From: Halothece sp964463655
Lineage (GTDB): Bacteria > Cyanobacteriota > Cyanobacteriia > Cyanobacteriales > Rubidibacteraceae
Reading direction: 5' to 3'
Length of the DNA stretch: 64,000 nucleotides
Assembly (NCBI GenBank): GCA_964463655.1
Contig: CAYXDG010000007.1
Location: 3,003-67,002, forward strand
Within the stretch, counting starts at the first letter, position 1. Each line of letters starts with the position of its first letter. A program made the position numbers and the translations under genes. Positions 1-8,596 of the stretch are shown here, in pieces. Under the pieces are notes generated by a model. The model saw only the letters and a program-made list of their open reading frames with translations, was not told the DNA's origin and made no database searches.

Positions 1-979
1 CCTTTATTTGACCACAGGAAATCGCACGAATACCATGCGAGTAGAACGAGGAGAACTCACTGGACAGGCTACCGTTGCCCCAGTTATTGCCCAGCGTACT
101 CTAGAACAGGTGTTACCCTCGGCTTTTAGTCAATATAACTATGCAGCAGGAATTACTCAGCTAAAACGGTTACTACGCTCGATCGCCCTACCTCCTGAAC
201 AAAAACGAAAATTACAAGACATTTATGATTGCTGTTTGGGTTTAGAGGCTTGGGATCGCTTTGATCATCAAACAGCTTTGGATATTTTACAACATCAGAT
301 GAAACGCCCAGAAATTAAACCTCTAGGTGTTTTTTTAAGAGGAGTCATTGCTAGTCGAAAAACCATTGATCAAGCCTTGAATCCTCCTAATGGAAAGCAA
401 CAGGAATTAGAGGATTATCTGTTAGATCGAGTAATGGGTTCTCAACCCTCTAGTCCTCCTAATTCTAGCAAGGGACATGGTTATGAAATTGTCCAAGACT
501 TACTTTTAAATGCTCAACGTCGGGCGTATCAAGAACGTTATGATGATGCTATTGGTCGTTTATATCGGGCTTTAGAATTATTAGCACAGATTCGGTTATT
601 AACTGCCTATAAAATTAAGACCAGTAATGTCCTTTTGAGGCAACTTCCTTCCCATTTACAAGCGGAATATGAAGCGCTGCGATCGCCCAACACTAACAAA
701 ATTCAAATCAGCTTAAAAAATAGCTATGAACTGTTAAGCAAGTTTCCAGAAGATGCTTTAGGAGAACTCTATCAGCAACGTAGCAAATACTTATTGGAAG
801 CCTTAGAAACACGGAATAATTCTCTTTTTGCTCATGGTTTTCAGCCTATTGATGCTACAAAATATAGAAAAGTGGGTCATGTCATCATTGACTTTATTGA
901 GGAGGGAATCCGTCTTCTAATTCCACCAAAATTTAAGCAACAACCCCCTCAATTTCCCACTGTATTAGATTTTAATTAA
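1..979 (+). CDS. CRISPR-associated CARF-type protein, Cas02710-like (5' end outside window)
   Basis: The reading frame is open to the window edge, so the true start and the N-terminal part lie upstream. The visible 320 or so residues are all-helical in appearance, with a C-terminal block around residues 175-300 (YRALELLAQIRLL, RNNSLFAHGF) that resembles the C-terminal region of the TIGR02710/Cas02710 family. In that family an N-terminal CARF domain, which would bind cyclic oligoadenylate, precedes this part; here it is not in view. It ends 11 bases before a Cas7-like gene on the same strand, which supports a role as accessory gene of a type III CRISPR system. Family assignment is by recall of motif style; the effector or ring-nuclease role is inference. 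Confidence 0.55.
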   Translation, partial: LYLTTGNRTNTMRVERGELTGQATVAPVIAQRTLEQVLPSAFSQYNYAAGITQLKRLLRSIALPPEQKRKLQDIYDCCLGLEAWDRFDHQTALDILQHQMKRPEIKPLGVFLRGVIASRKTIDQALNPPNGKQQELEDYLLDRVMGSQPSSPPNSSKGHGYEIVQDLLLNAQRRAYQERYDDAIGRLYRALELLAQIRLLTAYKIKTSNVLLRQLPSHLQAEYEALRSPNTNKIQISLKNSYELLSKFPEDALGELYQQRSKYLLEALETRNNSLFAHGFQPIDATKYRKVGHVIIDFIEEGIRLLIPPKFKQQPPQFPTVLDFN

Positions 980-990
980 GGAGATCAATC

Positions 991-1833
991 ATGTTTGAAG
1001 TATTTAAAAATCGCCTAGAAATTATCGGTCAATTAACGACAGTTACGGCTTTAAGAATTAGTGAAGGACGTTCCACTGAACCCATCGGATCAGATTTGCC
1101 CGTGATGAAAGATGCTTTGAAAAATCCCTTTATTCCAGGGAGTAGTTTTAAAGGCGCACTTCGATCGCGCTTAGAAAGTTTTTTACGGGGAATTGTAGGA
1201 GATGATCGTCATTTAGTCGCTAACCCTGCTGATGAAAAAGAATGGTCAATTACGGCGAGTGAAATGAGAGAATTAAAGCAAAGTTGTAAGGACGATCGCG
1301 CTTTAACTAATGAAATTTTACAAAAAACCGACCTAATTTCTCATTTATTTGGTTCGCCCTGGTTAGCGAGTAAATTTCAAGTGCGAGATTTAACTGTTGT
1401 TCCCGAATACTGGTTTGGACAATATGAAGAAAGAGATGGAGTGTGCATCGATCGACATACAGAAACCGCAGCAGAGGGAAAACTTTATGACTACCAAGTC
1501 GTTCCCGCAGGCACTCCTTTTTACTTTAAAGCAATAGTTGAAAATGCAGAACAATGGGAACTAGGATTATTAATGATTGGGTTACATCAATTTGAAACCG
1601 AACAAATTCCATTAGGAGGAGGTCGATCGCGCGGTTTAGGAATTGTTAAATTAGACATTGAAACAATGAACTGGTTTGATACAGAAAATCAACCAGAAAA
1701 ACTGATAGATTATCTCCAAAAACAAATTAATAATGATGATAGTATTTATGAAAATGCTCACCCAGATAAAAAAGATGAGTGGGTGAACAAACTAATTGAA
1801 CATCTCAACCAGAAAATAGCCCAAAAAGTCTAA
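991..1833 (+). CDS. Type III CRISPR RAMP protein, Cas7 (Csm3/Csx7-like)
   Basis: This 280-residue protein has the hallmarks of a Cas7-group RAMP: an early PFIPGSSFKGALRSRLE segment (residues about 46-62), a mid-protein Asp-rich DRHTETAAEGKLYDYQVVP region (about 155-173) that in Csm3-like proteins carries the target-RNA cleavage Asp, and the glycine-rich GGGRSRGLG loop near residue 210. Cas7 subunits form the backbone of type III effector complexes, hold the crRNA and cut target RNA. It sits between a CARF-type gene and two more RAMP genes. A TAAGGAG ribosome site lies just before the ATG. Assignment to Cas7 is firm; the exact subtype name (III-D Csm3-like versus Csx7) is inferred from neighbours. 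Confidence 0.85.
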   Translation: MFEVFKNRLEIIGQLTTVTALRISEGRSTEPIGSDLPVMKDALKNPFIPGSSFKGALRSRLESFLRGIVGDDRHLVANPADEKEWSITASEMRELKQSCKDDRALTNEILQKTDLISHLFGSPWLASKFQVRDLTVVPEYWFGQYEERDGVCIDRHTETAAEGKLYDYQVVPAGTPFYFKAIVENAEQWELGLLMIGLHQFETEQIPLGGGRSRGLGIVKLDIETMNWFDTENQPEKLIDYLQKQINNDDSIYENAHPDKKDEWVNKLIEHLNQKIAQKV

Positions 1834-1913
1834 AAAAGTAGGATGAGCAATGCCCACCACAATAAAATTTAATAGCTCAATCAAACCGTTAACATCAGGA
1901 ACACTAAATTAAA

Positions 1914-3045
1914 ATGTCTTTCAGTCAATATAAAAACCTTGGACAAACTGTTAAAGAATTTCAAATCGTTTACACAGAAGCGAACTTTATTCAAGAACAT
2001 CCCTTCCCAATTCCAGACCATTTCCGAGAAGACTTAAACTTAGTTCAATCAGAAGGAATTGTGGACAACTCAGAATCAGCAATTTGTGAAAACTTAATTT
2101 ATCCGATCCTCAAAGAAGTGTGGAAACAGTATCGCCACCATTTTCTTTTGTGGAGTCATCAATCTCTCAACTATNNNNNNNNNNNNNNNNNNNNNNNNNN
2201 NNNNNNNNNNNNNNNNNNNNNNNNNNNNNNNNNNNNNNNNNNNNNNNNNNNNNNNNNNNNNNNNNNNNNNNNNNCATTCTGAACGTATAGTGCGAACAAT
2301 TGGACATGAAACTTACTCGGAAACAGAAAATCACTTCTGGGCAAATGATCCAATTAGTGATGACTATAAATATTTAGAAGACGTTAAAAAAGATAGTTCA
2401 AAAATCTATAAACGATCGTCCTTTACCGATCAAATATTTGGTAATACTTATATCGCCAGTCGGATGAGAATTGAAGATGCGTATCCAATAGAAGAAACTC
2501 CCGTAAAAATAGAAGAACGGAATGGAGTCGCCATCGATCGCGTTTTTTGTTCTGCTGTCAGAGGGGCTTTATTTAATTATCAAGTCTGTACACAAGGAGA
2601 GTTTAAAACAAAGATTCATCTTAAGAACTTTACCCTACCTCAATTGGGATTAATTGGTTTAGTCTTAAGAGACTTAAATGAAGGATGGTTTAGTCTTGGT
2701 TTTGGAAAATCTCGCGGTTTAGGAGAAGTCAGCGTTCAACTAAATCAAGCAACTGTTAACTATCCCAGTTGTGTTATAAAAGATAACAAGATACACTTTT
2801 TTGGGAACAATCGAAGTTGGTCTATAAACAAATTATTGGGCATAAGTTCCTTTTTAACTCCTGAAGAAATTCGAGAATATGGGTTCCCTGATGTTACAAC
2901 CGAACAAGCAGACACTCCCATCAGAGGCGAGGAAATGGACTTTAACTTTGGGGTTAAACTTATCTTTTCTGGAGAAGAAGCCGTAAAAACTTTATTTATA
3001 CGATCGATGCCAGCTTGGAAACAAATGATAAAATTTGCAGTATAG
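1914..3045 (+). CDS. Type III CRISPR RAMP protein, Cas7-like, split by assembly gap
   Basis: The ATG at 1914 opens a frame that runs into a 100-N scaffold gap (2175-2274). On the far side an open frame runs from 2275 to a stop at 3045. The two are read here as one gene; they lie in different frames only because the gap length is a placeholder. The right part has Cas7 features: DRVFCSAVRGALFNYQV, with the conserved Asp, and a C-terminal FGKSRGLGEV glycine-rich loop. The left part has no clear GSSxKG motif before the gap, so that segment may lie in the missing sequence. It would act as a backbone subunit of the type III complex together with the RAMP genes on both sides. Confidence 0.7.
2175..2274. 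other. Assembly gap (100 N)
   Basis: Exactly 100 N, the usual placeholder for a scaffold join of unknown length. It interrupts a Cas7-like gene. Repetitive sequence inside RAMP genes is one possible reason for the break, but nothing in the window tells. Confidence 0.99.
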
Positions 3046-3057
3046 GATAAGGTTAAA

Positions 3058-3483
3058 ATGTCTGCTTTTGTTGGTACAAAAACTTGTAATGAAACGGAAC
3101 TTAAAACGTTATTGATTGAACTCGAAACCGAAAAGAGTTATTATTTCTTGCGTTGGTATCATCAAGTCAGTGGGTTTATTCAATCCTTACCTGATTCTCT
3201 CTCACCAATTGGGCAAATTTTTGATATTGAAAAAGAACTCCGTTGGCAATGGAAACAGAATCAATTTCATCTGTTGCTGTTAAGTCGTACTGAGTTTAAT
3301 CCCGACTTTTATCCTCTCAAAGGAAACTGGACAACTCAACAAGTTGATGGTGTTTTACGCAGTAATGAAACCCGTTTTCCCAACCGAATTAAAGGAATAG
3401 AACTTAAAAATCTTGCCCAACGTTATTTTATAGATACAGAAACAGCCACCATTCATTTTATCGCTTTAACCCTCAAACAATAA
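3058..3483 (+). CDS. Csx19-like type III-D CRISPR protein
   Basis: A 141-residue protein between two Cas7-like genes, with the next gene starting 2 bases after its stop. It has several Trp residues (FLRWYHQ, ELRWQWKQNQFHLLLLSR, GNWTT) and no known catalytic motif. Size, Trp-rich strand pattern and position match what I recall of Csx19 (TIGR03984), a small subunit-associated protein of subtype III-D, but the match is weak. It could instead be an unrelated small cas protein of the locus. Confidence 0.45.
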   Translation: MSAFVGTKTCNETELKTLLIELETEKSYYFLRWYHQVSGFIQSLPDSLSPIGQIFDIEKELRWQWKQNQFHLLLLSRTEFNPDFYPLKGNWTTQQVDGVLRSNETRFPNRIKGIELKNLAQRYFIDTETATIHFIALTLKQ

Positions 3484-3485
3484 TT

Positions 3486-4352
3486 ATGTCACGTCCAAAC
3501 CAACCCAATGATCCGAAACCTTATAAACTGGTTTCTCTCCCCTCGCAACCTCCCAACCGCAAGAAACCTGTGGGACATCAAAAACTGCGATCCGATCGAT
3601 TACAGGGTCATCTTTCCCTGCGTTTACAAATAAAAACCAGTAGCTTTATTGCGTCTGGTGTTGTCGCAATGGGAAGTGATTTATCCTCTCAAACGCGCAA
3701 TATTCCCCTGATTAAATTAGCCGTAGAATCTAAGAATCAGTTAGTGATTCCAGGGAGTTCTCTCAAAGGAACAATTCGTTCCACTTATGAAGCAATCACC
3801 CGCAGTTGTTTGTGTAACAAGAGAGGAGGAAAAGACAATAAAATCCCAAAAAANNNNNNNNNNNNNNNNNNNNNNNNNNNNNNNNNNNNNNNNNNNNNNN
3901 NNNNNNNNNNNNNNNNNNNNNNNNNNNNNNNNNNNNNNNNNNNNNNNNNNNNNAAAGGGATTCCTGTGCAAAATATTATTGAAAACTCGGTTTTTACCGC
4001 TAAAATCCGTTTCCGCAATTTAAAACAATCAGAGTTAGGGGTATTATTCACTGTTTTAGGATATAACAAAGACTATCCTTTCGCCCTCAAAATTGGCGGT
4101 GGTAAACCCATAGGAATGGGAACATTAACAACAGAAATTATTGAAATGGATTGTCCAGAAAATGTGCGCGATCGATACTTATCTTATTATACCGATTCCG
4201 ACCCTTTAACTGGGAACTCTTTAGATGATTTCATCAAAGAAGCGATCGAACAAGCCCATCAAAGTCAACTGATTCAACGCCAACAATTAGAAGAACTCCA
4301 AAAGATTTTAACCTATCCAACAGATAGAGAACCACCAAGAAATATGTATTAA
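3486..4352 (+). CDS. Type III CRISPR RAMP protein, Cas7-like, contains assembly gap
   Basis: The N-terminal part has the Cas7 strand and the VIPGSSLKGTIRSTYE motif (about residues 83-98), followed by a Cys pair (SCLCNK) before the 100-N gap. After the gap the frame continues with a KIGGGKPIGMGTL glycine-rich loop near residue 200. The missing middle would hold the catalytic-loop region. That the frame is kept across the gap is chance, since the gap length is arbitrary. The stop TAA shares its last A with the next ATG (TAATG), which indicates translational coupling within the cas operon. Confidence 0.75.
   Translation: MSRPNQPNDPKPYKLVSLPSQPPNRKKPVGHQKLRSDRLQGHLSLRLQIKTSSFIASGVVAMGSDLSSQTRNIPLIKLAVESKNQLVIPGSSLKGTIRSTYEAITRSCLCNKRGGKDNKIPKXXXXXXXXXXXXXXXXXXXXXXXXXXXXXXXXXXKGIPVQNIIENSVFTAKIRFRNLKQSELGVLFTVLGYNKDYPFALKIGGGKPIGMGTLTTEIIEMDCPENVRDRYLSYYTDSDPLTGNSLDDFIKEAIEQAHQSQLIQRQQLEELQKILTYPTDREPPRNMY
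3854..3953. other. Assembly gap (100 N)
   Basis: Second 100-N placeholder, in the middle of a Cas7-like gene. Two breaks within 1.7 kb suggest low coverage or assembly trouble in this CRISPR locus. Confidence 0.99.
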
Positions 4353-4972
4353 TGATGGAAACAACCGCTAGTTTAACTAATCAAGAATGGAACATTGCTC
4401 ACGCGATCGCGCGGGATTTAATTGTATCGGAAACTGATCCCAATGAAGTCAAAAAAATTCTAGAATATCTCCGTAAGTTTCAATCTAAAAACTTCTTTGA
4501 ATACCTAAAAACCTTTGCTACTAAAGGACATCAGATCGGACATAGTGGAAGAACGATCGAGTATTACCGCAACATCGAAACCGTGTGTAAAAAACATCTT
4601 ATAGATTATCAAGATCAACCGCAATTAATGTTAAACATTTTAGGCTGGACAACTCGGTTGATGAAGTATTATAAAACAACCCCTCAAGGAGAATGGGAAG
4701 CATCGTCAGAAGTAGCAGTATCAGAACGTCAAGCGGAAATTGAAAACGCCTCTTCTTCTCAAGAATTTACCGAAGGACAAGAAATAGAAGCAACAGTGGC
4801 GGAATTAAAAAAAGGAAACAAAGTCACCTATGAAATTACAGCCACTACTCTAAGACTCACCGAAAAAGAACCCAAAAAATTTAATTTACTCTCCCAAGGA
4901 CAAACCGTAACCGTTAAAATTACACGCTTAGAAGAAGGTAAAATCAAAAAGATTAAATGTGTTAATCCTTGA
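4352..4972 (+). CDS. Last gene of the cas operon; possible small subunit (Cas11-like) with an OB-like tail
   Basis: A 206-residue protein starting on the overlap with the preceding Cas7-like stop. Residues about 10-115 look helical (IAHAIARDLI, EYLRKFQSKNFFEYLKTF, IEYYRNIETVC), which would suit a Cas11/Csm2-type small subunit. Residues about 140-206 are beta-rich and basic (GQEIEATVAELKKGNKVTY, GQTVTVKITRLEEGKIKKIK), as in OB-fold or TRAM-like RNA-binding domains. I do not recognise a named family. Being the last gene of the operon, it most likely belongs to the type III complex. A two-domain small subunit is an inference from composition only. Confidence 0.4.
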   Translation: MMETTASLTNQEWNIAHAIARDLIVSETDPNEVKKILEYLRKFQSKNFFEYLKTFATKGHQIGHSGRTIEYYRNIETVCKKHLIDYQDQPQLMLNILGWTTRLMKYYKTTPQGEWEASSEVAVSERQAEIENASSSQEFTEGQEIEATVAELKKGNKVTYEITATTLRLTEKEPKKFNLLSQGQTVTVKITRLEEGKIKKIKCVNP

Positions 4973-4976
4973 AAGA

Positions 4977-5417
4977 TTATTCCTTGCTATTCACCGACTT
5001 AACCATCAGATGATGAGGGATTCCAGCCTCAAAATACTCATTCCCAACTACAGTAAAACCCAGTTTCTCATAAAAGGGAATTGCTGGATTTTGCGAACCT
5101 AATTTGATAGTATTGATCCGAGGATTCAATTGAATGTAATTCAGAATGTAGCGCATTAATTGATAACCAATTCCCTTCCCTCGGGCTTCCTTTAAAACGG
5201 CAACCCGTTCAATTTTAGCGGTTTGATTGTCAAGCAAGCGCGATCGCGCAGTCGCAATAGCTTTCCCCTCAACAGTCACTAAATAATGGGTTGAAATATT
5301 CTCAAACTCATCCGTTTCCAAATCGGCTGAAATATTTTGTTCAACGACAAACACTCGCGTCCGAATCATCATACACTCAGCAAACTTGTTAAAATCATCA
5401 GCAAAAAAAATCTGCAT
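4977..5417 (-). CDS. GNAT family N-acetyltransferase
   Basis: A 146-residue protein with the GNAT fold pattern: motif A VAVLKEARGKGIGYQLM (about residues 72-88, with the acetyl-CoA pyrophosphate loop RGKGIG) and motif B NPAIPFYEKLGF near residue 110. It would transfer an acetyl group from acetyl-CoA to an unknown small molecule or protein amine in the cytosol. It is convergent with the cas operon, only 4 bases from its stop. A Uma2 gene lies just upstream on the same strand. Substrate cannot be read from the sequence. Confidence 0.85.
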   Translation of the reverse strand: MQIFFADDFNKFAECMMIRTRVFVVEQNISADLETDEFENISTHYLVTVEGKAIATARSRLLDNQTAKIERVAVLKEARGKGIGYQLMRYILNYIQLNPRINTIKLGSQNPAIPFYEKLGFTVVGNEYFEAGIPHHLMVKSVNSKE

Positions 5418-5425
5418 AACATTGC

Positions 5426-6001
5426 TTAATTCAGAGTTAAATAACTAAAAATTGCATCAACAGATAACTGCAAATCAGGTAAACTATTGAGACTAGGTAA
5501 AATTTCCTCTCCTTGATAAGTCTTCGGTTGCTGTTGCGGTAAAAAACTCATCACTAAGCGTTCACTCGGATCAATTAACCAGCCTAATTCTGTGCCATGA
5601 TCTAAACAAAAGAGAATATTATTAATCACTCGAATCGAACTTTGTTCGGGAGACAAAATTTCAATTGTCCAATCAGGAGGAATGGTAAACGTATCTTCAA
5701 TTTCTCCCTTTTCATTGACAGGAATTTTATCCCAAGCAAAAACACTAATATCAGGAACAATCGATCGCCCGCCAAAGCTACAACGTAATTCTGTAAAAGC
5801 ACTAGCTATCTTTTGGGGTTCTGTAACTTGATTGATTTCAGTTGCGAGGCGAGTTTGTAAGCGACTATGTTTTCCTTTTGGCATGGGCTTGGTGTAAATT
5901 TTACCATCAATATATTCTTGGGCGGGTTTAGTTTCTGGGAGGTTTAGAAATTCTTCTAGGGAAAGTTGAGATTGGGTTGGAGTCGAAATCATAGTATTCA
6001 T
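5426..6001 (-). CDS. Uma2 family (DUF820) restriction-endonuclease-like protein
   Basis: A 191-residue protein of the family that is greatly expanded in cyanobacteria. It has LSLEEFLNLPETKPAQEYIDGKIY near the N-terminus, the VPDISVF core with the PD...(D/E)xK-type Asp (about residue 90), and DWTIEILSPEQS (E at about 113). The family has a PD-(D/E)XK-like fold, but its cellular role is unsettled. The start may be the ATG at 5992 (the second Met) rather than 6001. A second Uma2 gene of a different subgroup lies at 59.9 kb. Confidence 0.85.
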   Translation of the reverse strand: MNTMISTPTQSQLSLEEFLNLPETKPAQEYIDGKIYTKPMPKGKHSRLQTRLATEINQVTEPQKIASAFTELRCSFGGRSIVPDISVFAWDKIPVNEKGEIEDTFTIPPDWTIEILSPEQSSIRVINNILFCLDHGTELGWLIDPSERLVMSFLPQQQPKTYQGEEILPSLNSLPDLQLSVDAIFSYLTLN

Positions 6002-6080
6002 TAAATTGTGATATCTTTAATTAATATATTCATCCGAAAAATATAGTTACACTTGACATTATTCTAACACAAAAGCCGTC

Positions 6081-6763
6081 CTAATTGAGTGTTTCGATCC
6101 AATTAGGAGACTGCTGATCTAAGTATTCTTTAATGCTTTTCGGGAGTCGTAATTCAGCTTTAAATGTGGTGTTAGTGGGAATGGCTTGATAACTGTACAC
6201 CGCACCCCTTGTTTCAGGAGAAGGACGCTGAAAGTTATCATCAATGGTATTGTGAGTGTTAACTTGTAGCTTAACGGTTTGATATTGAGGAAGGGTTGAA
6301 CTATCAACATCAAATGAACCAATATAACCCCCTCTTTCTCCCCTTAGTTGAATGTTATTTGGTTCTGCTTCTTGAAAGCGATTATAAACTCCTTTTCCTT
6401 TGCTTAAACCGCCATCAAGTTTTTCGCCGAATAAACACAAAGGAGTGGGACGACCAGCAATATTATCAATTGCAATTGTGGCGTTCGTAATCATTAAATA
6501 ATTCTGCGCGATCGATGTTTTCACATCTAGGCATTTCCCTAATTTTTGATGTAAGTGACCTAGAAAATAACGCCCTGGAATATAATCTAAACATTCCACA
6601 ACATTACCAATTTCTCATTATCCGTAATTTCTGGATAACTCGAAAAATCAAGCCTGCAGTGTTCTGATTTTAGGAAAGCCCCCATTCTAACCACTTCTTC
6701 AAATCGGAGATGATTGGGCATAGCCGAACCCGTTTTAGGATCAATTTTAACTCCTGCTTTCAT
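6081..6763 (-). pseudogene. Csx10-like RAMP gene fragment, broken by frameshift
   Basis: On the minus strand, codons 6599-6081 encode CLDYIPGRYFLGHLHQ, then PTPLCLFGEK, and TRGAVYSYQAIPTNTTFKAELRL. This is the pattern of a Csx10/Cas7-group RAMP (the GxxLRG-like entry and the GALYxYE-like strand before a final beta strand). The N-terminal domain is missing and the C-terminal glycine loop is absent, since the frame stops at 6081. Just upstream, a second frame from the ATG at 6761-6763 (MKAGVKIDPKTGSAM...) runs to a stop that overlaps the start of the first, consistent with a frameshift or a patchwork of remnants. It lies opposite to the intact cas genes, so this is probably debris of the III-D locus. 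Confidence 0.5.
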
Positions 6764-6959
6764 AAACGCGATCGCGCTTTTGATTCATTGCTTGCTTATC
6801 TGCTAAATATTCATCAATCACTTGCTGAAAAGATTCTTCTAATTCTTCCACTGATAGACCATCAAAAACAATCACATCTTCTAGATTCATTACGCGACCA
6901 AAAAATAAACGGTCTTCTTCATCGTATTCAATTACAGCTTCATACCCTTTGTAAATCAT
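6747..6959 (-). pseudogene. Duplicate hicB-like antitoxin gene with altered 3' end
   Basis: The 70-residue product is identical to the HicB-like protein at 8096-8296 from residue 3 to the arginine-rich tail (KRDRV), then ends in a different tail, YESRS, because the copy joins other DNA at its 3' side. It has no hicA partner. The gene frame overlaps the ATG of the Csx10-like remnant. It may still be translated into a working HicB-type domain, but its position at a repeat junction suggests a by-product of duplication. Confidence 0.6.
6766..6950 (-). repeat. 185-bp perfect direct repeat, copy 1 (hicB duplication)
   Basis: Bases 6766-6950 are identical to 8103-8287 by direct reading. The repeat covers almost all of the hicB coding region and begins at a GCGATCGCG (HIP1-type) site. 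The two copies flank the DNA methyltransferase gene. Confidence 0.95.
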
Positions 6960-6993
6960 ATTATTTCTTATTATTTAGTAATATCCTGTCTCT

Positions 6994-7932
6994 TTAGAAC
7001 AAAAAGATTTGTTCTTGATTAAAATTTTCTTTGTTAAGTTGAACGTCTTCTAATCTAAAGATTGACTGTTCATAAAAGTCGGGATTAATTTCAAAACCAA
7101 TAAAAGCGCGATCGAGCTTTTTAGCAGCAACAGCAGTTGTTCCACTTCCCATAAAGGGGTCTAAAACCACTTGTTTTTCTCGCGTTGTTAACTGAATCAG
7201 ATATTCAATTAAAGCGAGAGGTTTCTGTGCTTCATGAATCCGCGTTTCATTTTTTTGAAAGCCAAATTCTAATAAATTTGTTGCTTTGACTCCAGTTTCC
7301 ACACAGCCATCAATATTAATTGCACCGACTTCATTTTCTAAGAGATTATCAGTAATTGTTCCGCCAATTTGATAAGGTTTCATCAGCCATAAAATTGGTT
7401 CCCAGATGGGGGCTAAATTTCCTAAACGCCATCCCTTCCATTTGTCTGCTTCTTCTTCCAGTCCTCTTTTTTCTAAGATACCACTGACTCGTTGCGCTCT
7501 GTGGTGCGCGATCGATTTTTTCCAAGCTAGAATATCTTTCAGAAGAAAACCGCAATCTTCAAAGGCATTGATGGCTCGATGAATGGTTCTTCTTGCGCCA
7601 AAAATAAATAGAAATGAACCATTTTTCATTTTCGGATAAACTAAACTTGCCCAACTTTCACACCATTTCTGATATTCTAAGCCTATGGCGCGATCGGCTT
7701 GTGACCAACCATTAATCGGTTTTCCTCTCCTTTTAAATCCTGATTTTCCAGCTTGTGCTGGCGATGTTCCTAAGAGTGCAGAATTGGTGTTATTATGCAG
7801 GACATCCCAATCATCTAAACTAATGCCATAAGGAATATCGGATAAGAATAAGTCAATACTTTCTGTGTTTAGATTTGGAATATGGTCTAAACAGTTTCCT
7901 AACGTGATTTTGTTGAGATAGTTTTCATTCAT
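6994..7932 (-). CDS. DNA (N4/N6) methyltransferase, beta-class order
   Basis: This 312-residue protein carries catalytic motif IV as SDIPYG near residue 33 and the AdoMet-binding motif I as DPFMGSGTT near residue 257, i.e. motif IV before I, as in the beta class of amino-methyltransferases. DIPYG in place of DPPY is a known variant. It would methylate adenine N6 or cytosine N4 in DNA. No restriction endonuclease gene is adjacent, so it is probably an orphan or accessory methyltransferase. It lies between two copies of a hicB repeat, which suggests that it came in with mobile DNA or was trapped by duplication. Confidence 0.88.
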   Translation of the reverse strand: MNENYLNKITLGNCLDHIPNLNTESIDLFLSDIPYGISLDDWDVLHNNTNSALLGTSPAQAGKSGFKRRGKPINGWSQADRAIGLEYQKWCESWASLVYPKMKNGSFLFIFGARRTIHRAINAFEDCGFLLKDILAWKKSIAHHRAQRVSGILEKRGLEEEADKWKGWRLGNLAPIWEPILWLMKPYQIGGTITDNLLENEVGAINIDGCVETGVKATNLLEFGFQKNETRIHEAQKPLALIEYLIQLTTREKQVVLDPFMGSGTTAVAAKKLDRAFIGFEINPDFYEQSIFRLEDVQLNKENFNQEQIFLF

Positions 7933-8095
7933 ATAACAATAATTTAAATAATTAAATCACTGTAAAAAGCTAGTAGCTACATTATTGTTTTGAATGGGAA
8001 TATGATAGATCGAAGCTGTCGTCATATTATCTCTCTACAAGTCATTGATGAAAAGTAGTAAAATTCAACATTAATTATAACCGATTATCTGAATT

Positions 8096-8296
8096 TTATC
8101 TGACGCGATCGCGCTTTTGATTCATTGCTTGCTTATCTGCTAAATATTCATCAATCACTTGCTGAAAAGATTCTTCTAATTCTTCCACTGATAGACCATC
8201 AAAAACAATCACATCTTCTAGATTCATTACGCGACCAAAAAATAAACGGTCTTCTTCATCGTATTCAATTACAGCTTCATACCCTTTATATTTCAT
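8096..8296 (-). CDS. hicB: HicB-like antitoxin
   Basis: A 66-residue protein with the HicB partial-RNase-H fold signature: KGYEAVIEYDEEDRLFFGRV at the N-terminus and FQQVIDEYLADKQ at the C-terminus. Its ATG overlaps the TGA of the upstream hicA-like gene by 4 bases (ATGA), the usual coupled toxin-antitoxin layout with toxin first. HicB binds HicA and often represses the operon; this short form lacks an evident HTH domain. The gene body is duplicated at 6747-6959. Confidence 0.85.
   Translation of the reverse strand: MKYKGYEAVIEYDEEDRLFFGRVMNLEDVIVFDGLSVEELEESFQQVIDEYLADKQAMNQKRDRVR
8103..8287 (-). repeat. 185-bp perfect direct repeat, copy 2 (intact hicB)
   Basis: Second copy of the repeat at 6766-6950, same orientation. 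This copy lies in the intact hicA-hicB pair and is probably the source. Confidence 0.95.
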
Positions 8297-8547
8297 AAAT
8301 GAACTCCTGCTTTCGTTAAAAATTCTCTAACTGCTTTGACTTGATATCTCTTTAGTTCTTTCTGAGGGTGAGGTGAATGAATATTTAATGAAATTTCATT
8401 CAGATCAAAACGAACTCTTGATCCATCTCTTTGAGTTACAATTCCTCCAAGACTTTTGACCAAAGCAACGACATCATTCCACAGAATATTGCGCCGAATG
8501 GGTTCAGCAAAAATGGCATTATAGGTTTTGCGTTGCTTTTGGTTCAT
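8293..8547 (-). CDS. hicA: HicA-like toxin (mRNA interferase)
   Basis: An 84-residue protein with the HicA double-stranded-RNA-binding-like pattern: NILWNDVVALVKSLGGIVTQRDGSRVRFDL, then IHSPHPQKELKRYQVKAVREFL. The conserved His of the family lies in the HSPHP segment. HicA toxins cut mRNA and are neutralised by HicB, which is encoded directly downstream with a 4-base overlap. The pair lies just downstream of mfd on the same strand but is separated by about 50 bases. Confidence 0.85.
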   Translation of the reverse strand: MNQKQRKTYNAIFAEPIRRNILWNDVVALVKSLGGIVTQRDGSRVRFDLNEISLNIHSPHPQKELKRYQVKAVREFLTKAGVHL

Positions 8548-8596
8548 GAACTTACTCTATCATTTTACAGTTCCTTATCTAATTTTTCCACTGAAA

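Noticed and set aside
1..4976. CRISPR array near the cas genes
   Set aside because: No regularly spaced repeats of 25-40 bases were found anywhere in the window.
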